A DNA stretch of 64,000 nt from Isoetes taiwanensis. Taxonomy: Eukaryota > Streptophyta > Lycopodiopsida > Isoetales > Isoetaceae. The notes under the pieces are model-generated. The model worked only from the letters and a program-made list of their open reading frames with translations, ran no database searches and was not told the origin of the DNA. This document shows, one piece after another, positions 1 through 10,269 of the stretch (the stretch's first letter is position 1; each line of letters begins with the position of its first letter). The stretch is from assembly GCA_021234155.1 (NCBI GenBank), contig JAJEKV010000031.1:7394748-7458747 (forward strand), in the 5' to 3' direction. Position numbers and translations under genes: made by a program.

Positions 1-1202
1 TTGATGGTCCCTTTTTACAGCCTTGCCTAAAGATCCCTTCTTTATTTTGACAGACTCTGCTTTATTCACATTATAAGGTCTTGGAATTACAGCAGTACGT
101 CCAAGAACATGTGCTAGATTTGCAGCCTTACTAACCTGGGAGTTTGGACAAATTAACATGCCATCCAAGTTTATCCTTGTGGGTCCCAAGCTGCAGAAGC
201 CTTTAGAGTGCACCTACTTATAAAATCCCACTATGGACTTTACAGAGAATTACCTTGTTGTACAGCCCAGAACTCGAAACAAGGCTATAGCTAATGCAGC
301 AATCTGAAGAATCAGGCATGGCAAAAATGTGATACGATAATCAACTAAATATGAAAGCTTTTTAAGATTAGGCTTAGATGTTATGTCAAACAGCACAGAC
401 AAGGCAACTTCAACCTTACACTGCATTATATAACTTCAGGAATAAAAGAAAGAAAGAAAAGCACACTTTTCTTCTCTACAATGTGCTGCTAAAAAACTTG
501 TTGTGCCTCTTACAAATTTTGCACTTGCCGTAAACACTCAATCATAGTTTTGCTCATTCTGGGATTATGCTGCAAGCACGGGATTCCAAGATGGGGCATT
601 CCTCACAAGCATGTGCCTGTTTCAAAAATGTTGTTTAACATTTTAATCTAATTCACTGCATTTACAAGCATGGATGCATTTCCCATCAGCAAAGTGTGCT
701 CCACTTAAAAGGTCAATTGTGATGCATTTATTCTGTAAATGGCAAAGAATATGCACCACATTTTGAGCTTGAAGCTTGTCAACATACAAAGAAAGGATAT
801 TTGTGATCAGACCCCTGTTTACAAGTTACAGTATATTACCTTAGTCAACATTGACTTAAGAATTGCCAATGTAACATGTCTGTAACTTATCACATATATA
901 AGCTTTATCCAAACAATATGAAACTTGAATGGGGCTACAAAAACGGTGTACCTGTATAAGAAGGTCATGTATTTCTTTAGCTGCCACACCAAGCTCAGCC
1001 AAAGCTGTAATGGCTTCAAGGACATACATGCATTGTCTTCAAGTGGAAAAAATTCCAACTTACACTCCAAAATATAGAGCTTACTGCAAATTGAAACTTA
1101 CCTCAAACACTGTAAGTACTGTGGCAGCACGATCACAACTTGTAACTCTATACAGTTTTGCTTTATTCGCAATGATCTGGCCTTCAAAGATATACCTTCA
1201 AT
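1..1202 (-). pseudogene. Putative multi-exon gene fragment, copy 1 (unrecognised product)
   Basis: I do not recognise the product. On the minus strand three coding-looking blocks are bounded by splice-like signals. One is about 1,102-1,202, with donor GAG|GTAAG at its low end. One is 952-1,036, with acceptor after CTTGAAG and donor ACAG|GTACAC; it reads as a short Leu/Ala-rich helix ending HDLLIQ. One is 1-190, with acceptor after CTTCTGCAG; it contains LGRTAVIPRPYNVNK. The last continues past the window edge. The same blocks recur in the second copy near 49-50.5 kb, which supports real exons. Codon phases across the junctions do not close cleanly in either copy, probably because of small indels. 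It lies downstream of the PPR gene on the same strand and could be a separate gene or a decayed one. Confidence 0.35.
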
Positions 1203-1959
1203 CTGCAATCTCATTGTCATACTGCGTTCTGGTCAACATACAGAATGCTTCCTCCAAACAAAACAGTTCATTTTTAAACTCAACACTTGTACATTATTCT
1301 ACTATGATGGGATTTACTTAGGGCCTCAGTTTCACCACGACATTATTGGTTTTCAAAACAATGTCGCAGGGAATTAAGAATTTGCAACATCCTTTATTTC
1401 TCAAAATGTCTATAACATGAAATGCCCAAATGTACTCATTTGCAAGTTTTGAGAAGCAGTAACCCAATCATTTAAAAAGAGCTAGTAACCCCTTATATGA
1501 GAATCTATTATATGTGACAATTTACAGCAGTTGTTGAAAGATGTGCATATAAAGCCATTAATTGACATTTAGTAGAACTTTCACTTTACCAATTAAAACT
1601 GGAAACATATCATTTAAAGGTACGACCAAAACAAGACCTCAGATAATGCTGCACGCGTATCCTCACTACTATCCTGGATGACAAAATGATGGATGACAAA
1701 ATGACGTAGAGGAATTATGAAGTTCACCTGTACGAAATAAAATGACAGGTTCAAGTTCAATCCAGGAGTTCGCATTTTCTAATATAGCAATAGATCTACC
1801 TCATTTCATTGATACCGCTAAATTGTGCACCTGAAGATGGTTTGCTCCTTGCATAAGGCAAGATATTTCTGCTGCCACTTACATTTGGTCTAGGAACAAC
1901 TTTACATTGTTGCAAAGCCTGCCTGTAGATATTCTGACATATAGCACAATAGCTACCTA

Positions 1960-3569
1960 CTAAGAATTCTTCATTTGGCCATTAAGTTGTTTCAACTTAG
2001 CATAGATCTGATAACTTTGTGGGTGGGCTTTGTCCCCAACGATAAACTCATGAACCTCACCATTGAGCTCGATCCATGCTTTACCAGGTTTCTTCTATGC
2101 AGCTCTGTGCTGTCTTAGCTCTTCTATTTTTGCAGCATCCTCCCATAATTGAGCATCAGAATAAATGCCTGACATAAGCACATAGCCCGAACCATTAGAA
2201 GGATCCAATTGAACAAACTGATCAAAGCATCGCCTCCCCAATTCTATGTTGCCATATGTTCTGCATGCAGCGAGCAAAGATGTCCATCCTTCTACAGCAT
2301 GATGTAAATTGTCTGATTTAACAGTAAATAGAAGGTTTTCAGCAGCACCCAGGTGCCCTGTGCGGCTCAAAAGATCAGCCATGCAGTTATAGTGATTCAC
2401 ATGTGGAATCACGCCATATTCTTCCTTCATAGATTTGAAATACTTACAGCCTTCATCAACCAGACCAGCGCGGCTGCAGGCTGAAAGGATAGTGGTGAAA
2501 GTCACGTCATCTGGCTTGACACCTTCTGCTTGCATGCTTTCAAAGCATGCCATAGCAAACTCAAAGTATTCCCATTGGGCATAGCCAGCAAACATTGCTC
2601 CTCATGACACCACATTCCGATGAGACAGATTCTTAAAAACATTTACTGCCTCTTTTATATTCCCACATTTTCCATACATGTCAACTAGAGCAGTGCCCAC
2701 AACCAGATCCAGATGAAGGCCATTTTTAGTTATCTCCTTATGTATATGCCTGCCTCTCTCTAGCTCCAATGCTACCACAAGCTTTTAAAATGCTAGAAAA
2801 TGTGGCCTGACATGGTTCTATGCGATCCTTATGCATTTTATCAAAACATTGTATGGCAATGTAACCTTCACCATGATGGGCACATCAAACAATAATTGCA
2901 TTCCATGACACACCATCCCGAAGAGGTAAGTTGATTAAGGTGCTTTGCGCTTCTACCATGCTCCAACATTTGGCATATATACTGACAAGAGTATTCCCCA
3001 TGACTAAATCTGAATGATAATCACTTCTAAGAATCTGACCATGAAGGCACCTGCCTCTTCTAAGAGCAGATGACATAACACATGCTTTTAGAGCAGAGAG
3101 ATAAACAACCTGGTCACCTTCTACACCCATGAATAGCATCTTATCATATAGCTGAAGTGCATTTTCCGGATAACCTATCCTAGAATATGCATCAATAATT
3201 CCAGGTATGTGGAGTTGGCTTTGAAACTCTTTCAAATGCATAATTTGCTTCATCTAAACTTCCATGCATGGCATATATGCGAATAAGATGATCCCCGAAT
3301 GCAGCAATTGAATCTAAGTTAATATCAACCATCAGGGACTGCAACCGTCTCGCACAATTTAGATTCTGTAGTTTTGTGCACTCCTGTAACAAGCAGTAAG
3401 CCTGATCTCTGGATATGGGAATCCTTGATGCCACATAATCTCTGCCGCCTTCAAAGATTCTTCCAATGTTTTCTGTTTGCTGAGCATGAAGGTGAGCATG
3501 AATACATATCCAGCATGTGGGTTTGCACCCACCAAAGCCGCTTATTTGAGAAGCATTGTACCTGAACAT
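1960..3569 (-). pseudogene. PPR protein, PLS class with E/E+ tail, interrupted, copy 1
   Basis: PPR proteins bind RNA in plastids or mitochondria; PLS-class members with E/E+ domains usually take part in C-to-U editing. On the minus strand the N-terminal piece (3,192-3,569) reads into repeats with motifs such as YAMHGSLDEANYAFERV. A second piece (2,885-3,253) holds HTWNY- and YAKCWSMVEA-type repeats. The third (2,095-2,595) carries the last repeats, for example VKPDDVTFTTILSACSRAGL, and the E domain. An in-frame TAG at 2,095-2,097 interrupts the tail, after which KKPGKAWIELNGEVHEF and GDKAHPQSYQIY continue in the same frame to a TAG at 1,960-1,962. These are E/E+ features. No DYW domain is visible. 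At least two frame changes separate the pieces. It may be a pseudogene or a real gene with consensus errors. The start is uncertain; ATG at 3,569 is only the first Met of the open frame. Confidence 0.8.
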
Positions 3570-4082
3570 CTCTCTAACAAGTAGTGTGGATGATGGTTGT
3601 TGAATAGCCTAACAGAACGTCCACAATAGCTACATAAGAAAATGAACACAATCTTTCATCTGACACTAATCTATGTTACCTTATTCAACGGAGCATTTAG
3701 AGGTGTTGAAGGAGAGGGCGTCGCGATAGCCAGGAACGGAGCACGCCCAGAACGACGGAAGCTCCCATACAAAATTGGAGCCATCCATTTGAATACTTCA
3801 AACTAGTAAATGTGTAATGTTTTGGCATTGGCATGTGTTTCTACTCGACAAAATTAAATCTTCACATACATGTGTTTTTTCTACAGAAGTCAGGGTGCCT
3901 AGATTCAGCCCTCGCATCCAATGGCGTCGCGCCACGTGGCAACTATTCTTCCTAAATGTTGCCCTGAATTCTAGCTGACATTTGCATGACATTCTAAATT
4001 TCCACCTGCTATTCTTCTCTCCAACCGTTGGATGGCTACCACGTGGCACTGTATCTAGGGCACCCGTGACTTCACGTTACAC

Positions 4083-4182
4083 GAATGCCCCTCTGCCTTG
4101 GATTCCGGCGAGTCAGGCAGGCCTTCGCGCTGCCGCGCGTCGGCCAGCCTTCCTTGCCGGAATCCAAGGCAGAGGGGCATTC
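4083..4182. repeat. Foldback (MITE-like) inverted repeat, copy 1
   Basis: Two perfect 27-bp arms face each other. The left arm, 4,083-4,109, begins GAATGCCCCTCTGCC. The right arm, 4,156-4,182, is its exact reverse complement. The 46-bp GC-rich spacer contains GGCAGGCC. Pairing continues outside the arms after one mismatch. It could be a small foldback element or a hairpin-forming transcript; no coding frame is visible. A decayed counterpart sits at 53,384-53,478. Confidence 0.7.
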
Positions 4183-4187
4183 CTGTA

Positions 4188-4264
4188 TACTTAAATCTTC
4201 CAAGTTGAGGGGGCACATTACTCTACAAACTTAAATCTTTGAAGTTGAGGGGCACATTACTGGA
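4188..4264 (+). repeat. Two-unit tandem repeat next to foldback
   Basis: Two near-identical units of about 38 bp, each reading ACTTAAATCTT..AAGTTGAGGGG then CACATTACT, follow the foldback directly. The same pair is present near 53,478-53,550. Confidence 0.6.
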
Positions 4265-6224
4265 ATATTGCAATAGTAAGCAGTACCATAGCAACTTTAT
4301 ATCAATCTTCTAGGATTCGTATCCCCATGTCATATTGAAGGCCACATAGCACAAAATAGAAGAATCTAGCACATATGTATAAGCAACTTCAACACATATG
4401 CTAGATGATGCCATTATAAACATCCTAGATGATTCCATAACAAACGACAAAAATGATGCATTACTAAATTTGCATAAGAAATTCGATAAGATATGATGAT
4501 GCCCTCAAGTAGCCATTAGCATATTTAAATACCTATTCACAACATTTTAAACGCCAAATCAATTTTCATGGTGATATTGAATAAAACAAAGATGCAATTT
4601 TGAATTCTTACTTCACTACATGGTGCTCATGGCAACTCTTGGAAAAATATCCAAGTATGTATATCCACACCCTATGGTGACACATGAACCGTAACTCATT
4701 ATAAATCGTTTCTGGTATTTTGTGATGACACATGAACCCTAAGCTCATTATAAACTCTTCCAAATCCGATCTCCTTCTCAACAAGACATGATGCATGATG
4801 TTGTAGAAAAGAAAAGTGGATGGAATAGTCCTTTGGAAATCGAGAACGAAGGGCAAATTGCACATCTCAGAGATACTCAAGCACTCATGCACGATTTACT
4901 TGGAGCAAAGATGTGCTTCTAATGTTGAGAAAATATATATGGTATTTTAATGTAATCTGTGACTTGATGTTTAAGCCTGAGTTAGCATCATGAGTAATTT
5001 GTCAAAGACGACTAAATGCAAGTATTATTACTCAGTTTTTTCTTAAGCCTTTGGCAAAGAGTGTGCGGCCTCTACACAGATTGGCATTTTTTGTGCATCC
5101 AAATACTGGTACATTGGGTGGTGCTTTCAGAGTGACCCCTGATGCGCGAAACGAAACCATCCCTTCAAAGTTAGAGGGGCTCATAGGTTTAACCGAAGAA
5201 GCTAAGCATTTTTTAGAGAGAGATTATTCGTAGAAATGGCAGACGTAAGCACAGTACCCCTTTGTATAGAGAAGAAAACCATGCATTTCTTTTTCTTGAA
5301 GTTTGTGATCTTAGCATCATCCAAGCTTTGAACATTAATATATGAAGAATGTAACTCTCAAGTAGCTTTCTTTATGCAACATTACATTTTCTCTGTCTTA
5401 TGCGATTACTTTTGATGGCTCTTTTGCCTTTGTATTTTATCACCCTTAATGAGAATTAAGGGAGAATGTTGCATGTTTGCTACAACATATTCAATATGCA
5501 CCCGCACCGCACCTGTTCATGCAGGTTATTCTTTAAGATAATTATTTCGTCCCTCATTTTGTCCTTCGAACTTTGGAATATGCACATCCAAGAATATATG
5601 TTGGATATTTGTCCAGATTATTGAATCAAGATATTATGGAGTCAAGACCTCTGCTTCTTGACTTGCAGGCCTCATAGCAACGTTTTTAATTTGCAATCAT
5701 CTTGTGTCTAGTTGCATGCATCAATATTTGGGCCAAGCTCAACCATACGATCTATGGCATGCTGTCTTGTTCTTTAAAACCATAAGTTTACATGACCAAT
5801 GCAACTGAAACGGAGAGCTTCCCGGAAGAAAGGGAATATTGTCCGGAAATGGCTTTTTAGGTTCCAAAAGTCACATTCGGAAAAGGGCACACCGGCATCA
5901 GCAAGAAACCACAAAAACATTTTAAGTAAGTAGATAGCCTGCCCATTTTTGCTGTTTGGTTCCCTTTTTTATTCCGGCAGCAATGTGCCCTCAACAACTC
6001 AAGCAAAAAAATATTAAAGGTTATCACCAGCACCAAATCAAAATCTGGCACCATAGCATTCTTTTACCACCATGAGACCCGGGTGTTGTTCTTTCACCAT
6101 AGCGGAGAGATGTTACAATAAATCAAAAGCGGATAAAATAACGACCTATCTAACGCATCAAAATAAAAAGAAAAAATTAACGGCCCAGATTGCGCACAAA
6201 CTATCCTAAAACTCATTTAGTATT
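4265..6224. other. AT-rich intergenic stretch
   Basis: No gene is supported here. A 60-codon plus-strand frame at 5,051-5,233 (LGGAFRVTPDARNETIPSKL) looks protein-like, but I do not recognise it. The second copy (about 54.3-54.5 kb) does not keep it open. It could be a gene relic. Confidence 0.4.
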
Positions 6225-6294
6225 AGATATAGATAGAAGATAGATAGATAGATAGAACATAGATAGATAGATAGAACATAGATAGATAGATATA
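6225..6294 (+). repeat. (GATA)n microsatellite, copy 1
   Basis: Runs of GATA are broken by two GAACATA interruptions. A short (GATAA)n run follows at 6,364-6,382. Confidence 0.9.
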
Positions 6295-6408
6295 CATGTT
6301 GAGAGCCAAACGTGGCATCTCAAACATTTTTTTACCTCCAAGAAGTAAGTGTACTATGAGGTAAGATAAGATAAGATAAGATGAATTTGTACGTCCACAC
6401 AAGCTAAA

Positions 6409-6479
6409 GGAGGTTACCGGGTTTGAACTAATGACCTATTGAACTGCAACCAATTGCTCTACCACTGAGCTATAAGGAT
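6409..6479 (-). tRNA. tRNA-Cys(GCA)-like pseudogene
   Basis: On the minus strand a perfect A-box-like segment, TAGCTCAGTGGTAGAGC, forms the D arm. It is followed by an anticodon arm ATTGG/TCAAT around loop TTGCAGT (anticodon GCA), a variable loop AGGTC, and a T loop TTCAAAC before CCGGT. Order and spacing match plant tRNA-Cys. The T-stem 5' side (ATTAG) and the acceptor ends (ATCCTTA against AACCTCC) no longer pair, so it is probably a relic or a tRNA-derived retroposon head, not a working gene. The second copy (about 55,650-55,720) keeps the D arm but has lost the anticodon loop. Confidence 0.5.
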
Positions 6480-6626
6480 AGTTAGAAGATATTATTGAAA
6501 CCCAAACATGGCATCTAAAACATTTTTTAACTCCACGAAGTGAGTATAACTATGAGGTAAAGGGTCTCTAGAAGATATTATTGAGAGCCACACATGGCAT
6601 CTCCAACATTTATTACCTCCATATAA

Positions 6627-7355
6627 CTATGAGGTAAAGTGTCTCTTTGGATACAATATGTGGCTACCAATAGGGGTTTTTAAAAATTTTCGAAGGCGTA
6701 TACAAGAGAGTTTCGTTGACCCCTCACATGCAGACTGCATATCCTTTATAGATATTATAGGTGCATCCCTAGGGGAAATCAAATCTCTCCAAGTCATGAA
6801 AGATTTGTACGCCCTCTGTAGTAAGCCCTCTTTGGGATAGCGTATGGAGGTTGAAGCTCCATCCTCTTGATACAAAGTCGCATTGACAAAGATGATAGAA
6901 TCTGGTAAGTTAAGCTCAACATGAGTGAAATTGGCATAGCCAGAGACGCGGCGAAAATCTCCAGTACCTCCAAGGACAGCCAATTCACTACCACCCTTGA
7001 CAACACGATCGGTTCCTAAGAAAGCTATGGTGCCATTATAAGAATCAGTCTCAAGAACAGCAGTGAAGACATAGGTAGCATACTGGCGATTTTCCTCGGT
7101 AACCATCACCTCACCTTTAGCTCTACCAATTATAGTAGAGGTATTGGACTGCTCAGTTCTGAGCACGTCATTAATAACATAAAGCGTGCCAAAGTTAACA
7201 CCAGTGGTGTTTCCATCAGGCCCTGCTACGATAACAGCAGTGGCATTCGGCGTGCTAACCTTGGCGTGAAGGTAGAAGGCTATGTTGTAGACTACTTCGG
7301 TGGCTCCAACGCTCAGTGATAAAGCAGACAAGAGTACAAAAAGAAGGGAGTTCAT
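6627..7355 (-). CDS. Dirigent family protein, secreted
   Basis: Dirigent proteins are extracellular beta-barrel proteins that direct stereoselective coupling of phenoxy radicals in lignan and related pathways. The 242-residue frame starts with a hydrophobic signal peptide (about residues 1-18, cleavage near VGA|TE). The body has family landmarks: NFGTLYVINDVLR (about 54-66), IIGRAKGEV (75-83) and GGTGDFRRVSGYANF (129-143). Several N-glycosylation sequons (for example at 37, 49, 71, 108) fit secretion. The family normally ends soon after the last strand, near residue 165. Here about 75 further residues follow, rich in Lys/Arg, which may be an extension or readthrough into former non-coding DNA. 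The ATG at 7,353-7,355 is followed directly by the signal peptide. A decayed duplicate lies near 55.8-56.6 kb. Which substrate it acts on cannot be told from sequence. Confidence 0.85.
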   Translation of the reverse strand: MNSLLFVLLSALSLSVGATEVVYNIAFYLHAKVSTPNATAVIVAGPDGNTTGVNFGTLYVINDVLRTEQSNTSTIIGRAKGEVMVTEENRQYATYVFTAVLETDSYNGTIAFLGTDRVVKGGSELAVLGGTGDFRRVSGYANFTHVELNLPDSIIFVNATLYQEDGASTSIRYPKEGLLQRAYKSFMTWRDLISPRDAPIISIKDMQSACEGSTKLSCIRLRKFLKTPIGSHILYPKRHFTS

Positions 7356-7434
7356 TTTGAGGGCACATAAACAAGTGCGTATTTTGTTGCTGCAAACTGC
7401 AAGGCAAGAACTTCCTATGTAAGAGGTGCTAGAA

Positions 7435-7460
7435 AGAACTTTTTATTTAAGGGGTGCTGG
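7435..7460 (-). promoter_or_regulatory. Possible TATA region of dirigent gene
   Basis: Read on the minus strand, CTTAAATAAAAAG lies about 90 bases before the dirigent ATG, a plausible distance for a plant TATA element plus short leader. Only sequence likeness supports it. Confidence 0.3.
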
Positions 7461-9195
7461 AAGTTGCTTAGTTCTTACATGCTTACATATGTTGGACCCA
7501 CAAATCAAATGCTGGTCATCTTGCATGTAAATTTCTTGTGCTTGAAACATTAATTGTCAACAAAGACCTTCATATATGTCCCACTTTTTTGCTTAAAGTC
7601 CGTAGAATTTTTAAGTGCTTTTATTCATGCTATCGTGGCAATGTGCTCATATAGATTTTTTACTACTTTAATAATTAAAGGGCAATTAAATATTGAGATT
7701 TTGAATGAATATTTGCCTTGTATACTCGTCATCAAATGATCGTGCTAATATATCAATGAACATTTGTCTATAACAATGAATATTTAGTTGTCTAGTCCAC
7801 TTCAAATGACATTTGCCTTTAAAGCCTATAGTGGAAATCTAGAATAAAGTTAGATTTGACCTGGATTTTCTTGTCCCATACTACAACAGAGTTTCTCCTG
7901 TCATAGCCATGCGTCAGAAAGCTTCCCTTGTTATCTCCGTCCTTTAAGCAGGTGTAATATTAGGTATTTCAATCCTCTTTGATAAATCGATCTATGGACC
8001 CTCTTATTTTATTTAAGTTTTTGAGCTTCCTCTCTTCCTTGAGATCCAAGGACCACAATATTATGAGAATCCATCTTTTTTACCATTGATTTTATGGTCA
8101 AATTTGATAAGAAGAATGAATCAACTGTTGAAGGCAAATATTTGGAGAAGTTTGAGGAGCCCACATTCTAAATCTGTCGTACATTGGCTATAATGCCATA
8201 TAACGCAGAAGCTTTTCCTATATTCCTTTCTTTTGCATTGGTTGCAAATCCTTCGCTTCTAGAAGAAGTATTTCATCTCTCAAGGTCCTGCATAAAAAGC
8301 ATAGGTTAAATCCAATTGGGTTTATGGGGTCATGGGTGTTGAACACCCTACGTCAATTGAAAGGATTTCTTATGGGTTTATGTTTTAATTCTTTAGTAGG
8401 TGGCTTTAACATTCTGTTTTCAAGTAAAAGCTTTTTGCAATTGAAAACATGGCAAATGCTAAATGTTACAACGTTAAAACAGTGCATGCCAAACCCACAT
8501 GCTCATATATAGAATCAAATGCCTTATATAGCAAAAATTAATTTTCAATAAATGCTTAGTTTTGGCGAACAACCACTTTGTAAGGCTACTTTTAGTAAGA
8601 GCAAGATTTGGATGGACCAAAAAAGATGTAAGATGTTCTCAACGAGAAAAAATATTGCACTCTTTGTGTAAAAAAATATTCACGCAAACTTGTAGAAACA
8701 TTATCTTCAACAAGTGCTAAAAGACTTTAAGACTTCCATAGAACAAAATAGGTTCCAATTCTGTCATCTAAGGTGCAAGCCTCCTATAGTAGATATAATA
8801 TCTAGCATAACAACATGGGGTTTCTTTTGTATTTTTGTATGCTTTTCAATATGATTTTGCTACGATTAAGCGTTGTATTCATGTGGATGTACTAATGCAT
8901 ATATCTAGAGTGCGCACATGCCCCCATTTTTTTTTCTTAATGGTTTAGACCTATGTGCCATATTGTTTTTCTCAAAATTTATACTTTTACAAGAATTTAG
9001 CGTTGGCGGAACCAGTGCCCTGTGTACTGTGGAGAGTTAGAACCCACATATGACACCCCCTCCCTTTTTTTTGGGAATTAGACAAAATCATATTTTTTGT
9101 GGGTGTCGTTTCAAGTATATTTGTGTTCAAAAGAACTTAATAAGGAAATGTTACATGACATTTCTATAAGTTATAATAGTGTTTCTGCGCTCCTC
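7461..9195. other. AT-rich intergenic stretch
   Basis: No coding frame reads as a known protein. The stretch is conserved in the second copy (about 56.68-58.33 kb) with many indels, and has no other internal structure that I can see. Confidence 0.5.
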
Positions 9196-9200
9196 TAGGA

Positions 9201-9279
9201 GTCAACCCCAGGTTGCCCAATTGGCGCGTTGCCTACGGTGTAGAGGGAGCATCAGTTCCTGTAGGGAACCGGTGCACCA
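9201..9279 (+). repeat. tRNA-like / SINE-like block, copy 1
   Basis: Read together with its counterpart at 58,338-58,415, this block resembles a degenerate tRNA. It has an A-box-like AATTGG..GCG, a short stem around TAGAGG in the anticodon position, and a B-box-like GGTTC next to GGTGCACC. Neither copy folds cleanly. A tRNA-derived SINE head or tRNA relic is possible. Confidence 0.3.
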
Positions 9280-9666
9280 GCATGGAAAGCAATGGAGTTT
9301 TTTCTCCCTTTCTGGAGCAAAATTATGTACCTTGTCTTGTTGTCTTCACTCAAGAGACTTTTCGGTATGCAAGTGAGTGCTATCAAAAGTTGTCCATGTG
9401 CGAAGACTTCAATGCGCAAGTCAATTGCAATCTTATAGAGTGTGAGTCCGAAGTAGCTGTTGAACGTTGTTGAGTACGCGGGTCATAGTGGAAGTCGACA
9501 TCGGTGAATTGTCCATGGCTGCTAGTCTGGCTGGCTGAAGAAATCAAAATGTGATATGGGATGGATGTTCTCTCTTTGATGTGGATCCCTTGTGAGTAGC
9601 TTGACTTGGACGAATCTATTGTGTAGCGAGGTTACCATGACCCTTGAGTTTTTAACGAGACCTCTG

Positions 9667-10185
9667 TGTGACGACTATATGAATATTCGTATCATACGAA
9701 CATTATACTCGTATGTACAAAAGATGGTCGTCACACGGATGCAAAAAGGTAGTTGCACAAGACAAGGTTTGAACTCGCAACCTTCCAATTGCGAGCCACA
9801 CAACCTTGCCAAATGCCCAAACAATATTTGTTGAAGAAATTCCTTCATGTCTTCGTCATATGTGGGATTATTTTCAGGAGGTTCTAGAATATTCTAGAAC
9901 CTAGATGCATGCGCGACACTTGGCGCGATCTCATCCATTGGAGTGGCGCGATCCTGACCGTTGGCCTAGATATATAAGGAGGCATCTCCTTCTTGTCGAA
10001 CCATTCCAGTTCAACGCCAGTCTTGAGCCTTCTAGGCATCTGTCTTGTGTTCCTGCTTGCCTTCGGGCCATTGTGTTCTTGATTCCTGTTCATATATCAG
10101 ATTCTTTGCCGATCTTAGCATATTTCTTCCGTATTTCTTGTGTATTTTCCACGTATTTTCCTTATTTTCGCGTAGGTTCATGACA
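9667..10185 (+). repeat. 5' LTR of chromovirus, copy 1
   Basis: The 519-bp repeat starts TGTGACGACTATATG and ends GTTCATGACA. A TATATAAGGAGG promoter-like element lies at about 9,969-9,980. An antisense tRNA-like block with A- and B-box-like motifs lies at 9,765-9,820. It differs from the 3' LTR by scattered substitutions and small indels. Confidence 0.93.
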
Positions 10186-10190
10186 GTTTG

Positions 10191-10211
10191 AACCGGAATC
10201 CCTTACCGGTT
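10191..10211 (+). other. Leader stem-loop after 5' LTR
   Basis: AACCGG and CCGGTT form a 6-bp stem with a 9-base loop just inside the 5' LTR, where a primer binding site would be expected. The usual TGG-starting site complementary to a tRNA 3' end is not seen. The segment GTTTGAACCGG is instead complementary to a tRNA T-arm sequence. Its function is not known. Confidence 0.35.
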
Positions 10212-10269
10212 CTTGCCTGCTCTAATCCTAAGCTTTTTTTTTTTGCTCATATTTGGTGATTTTATATCG

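Noticed and set aside
929-1321. 130-residue plus-strand frame over the exon-like blocks
   Set aside because: The opposite strand has splice signals and protein-like text at the same place, and copy 2 does not keep this frame open.
9669-9836. CRISPR-like or operator-like short inverted repeats in the LTR (TCGTATCATACGA)
   Set aside because: Only one short palindrome occurs per LTR, with no spacer array; it is simply part of the LTR.
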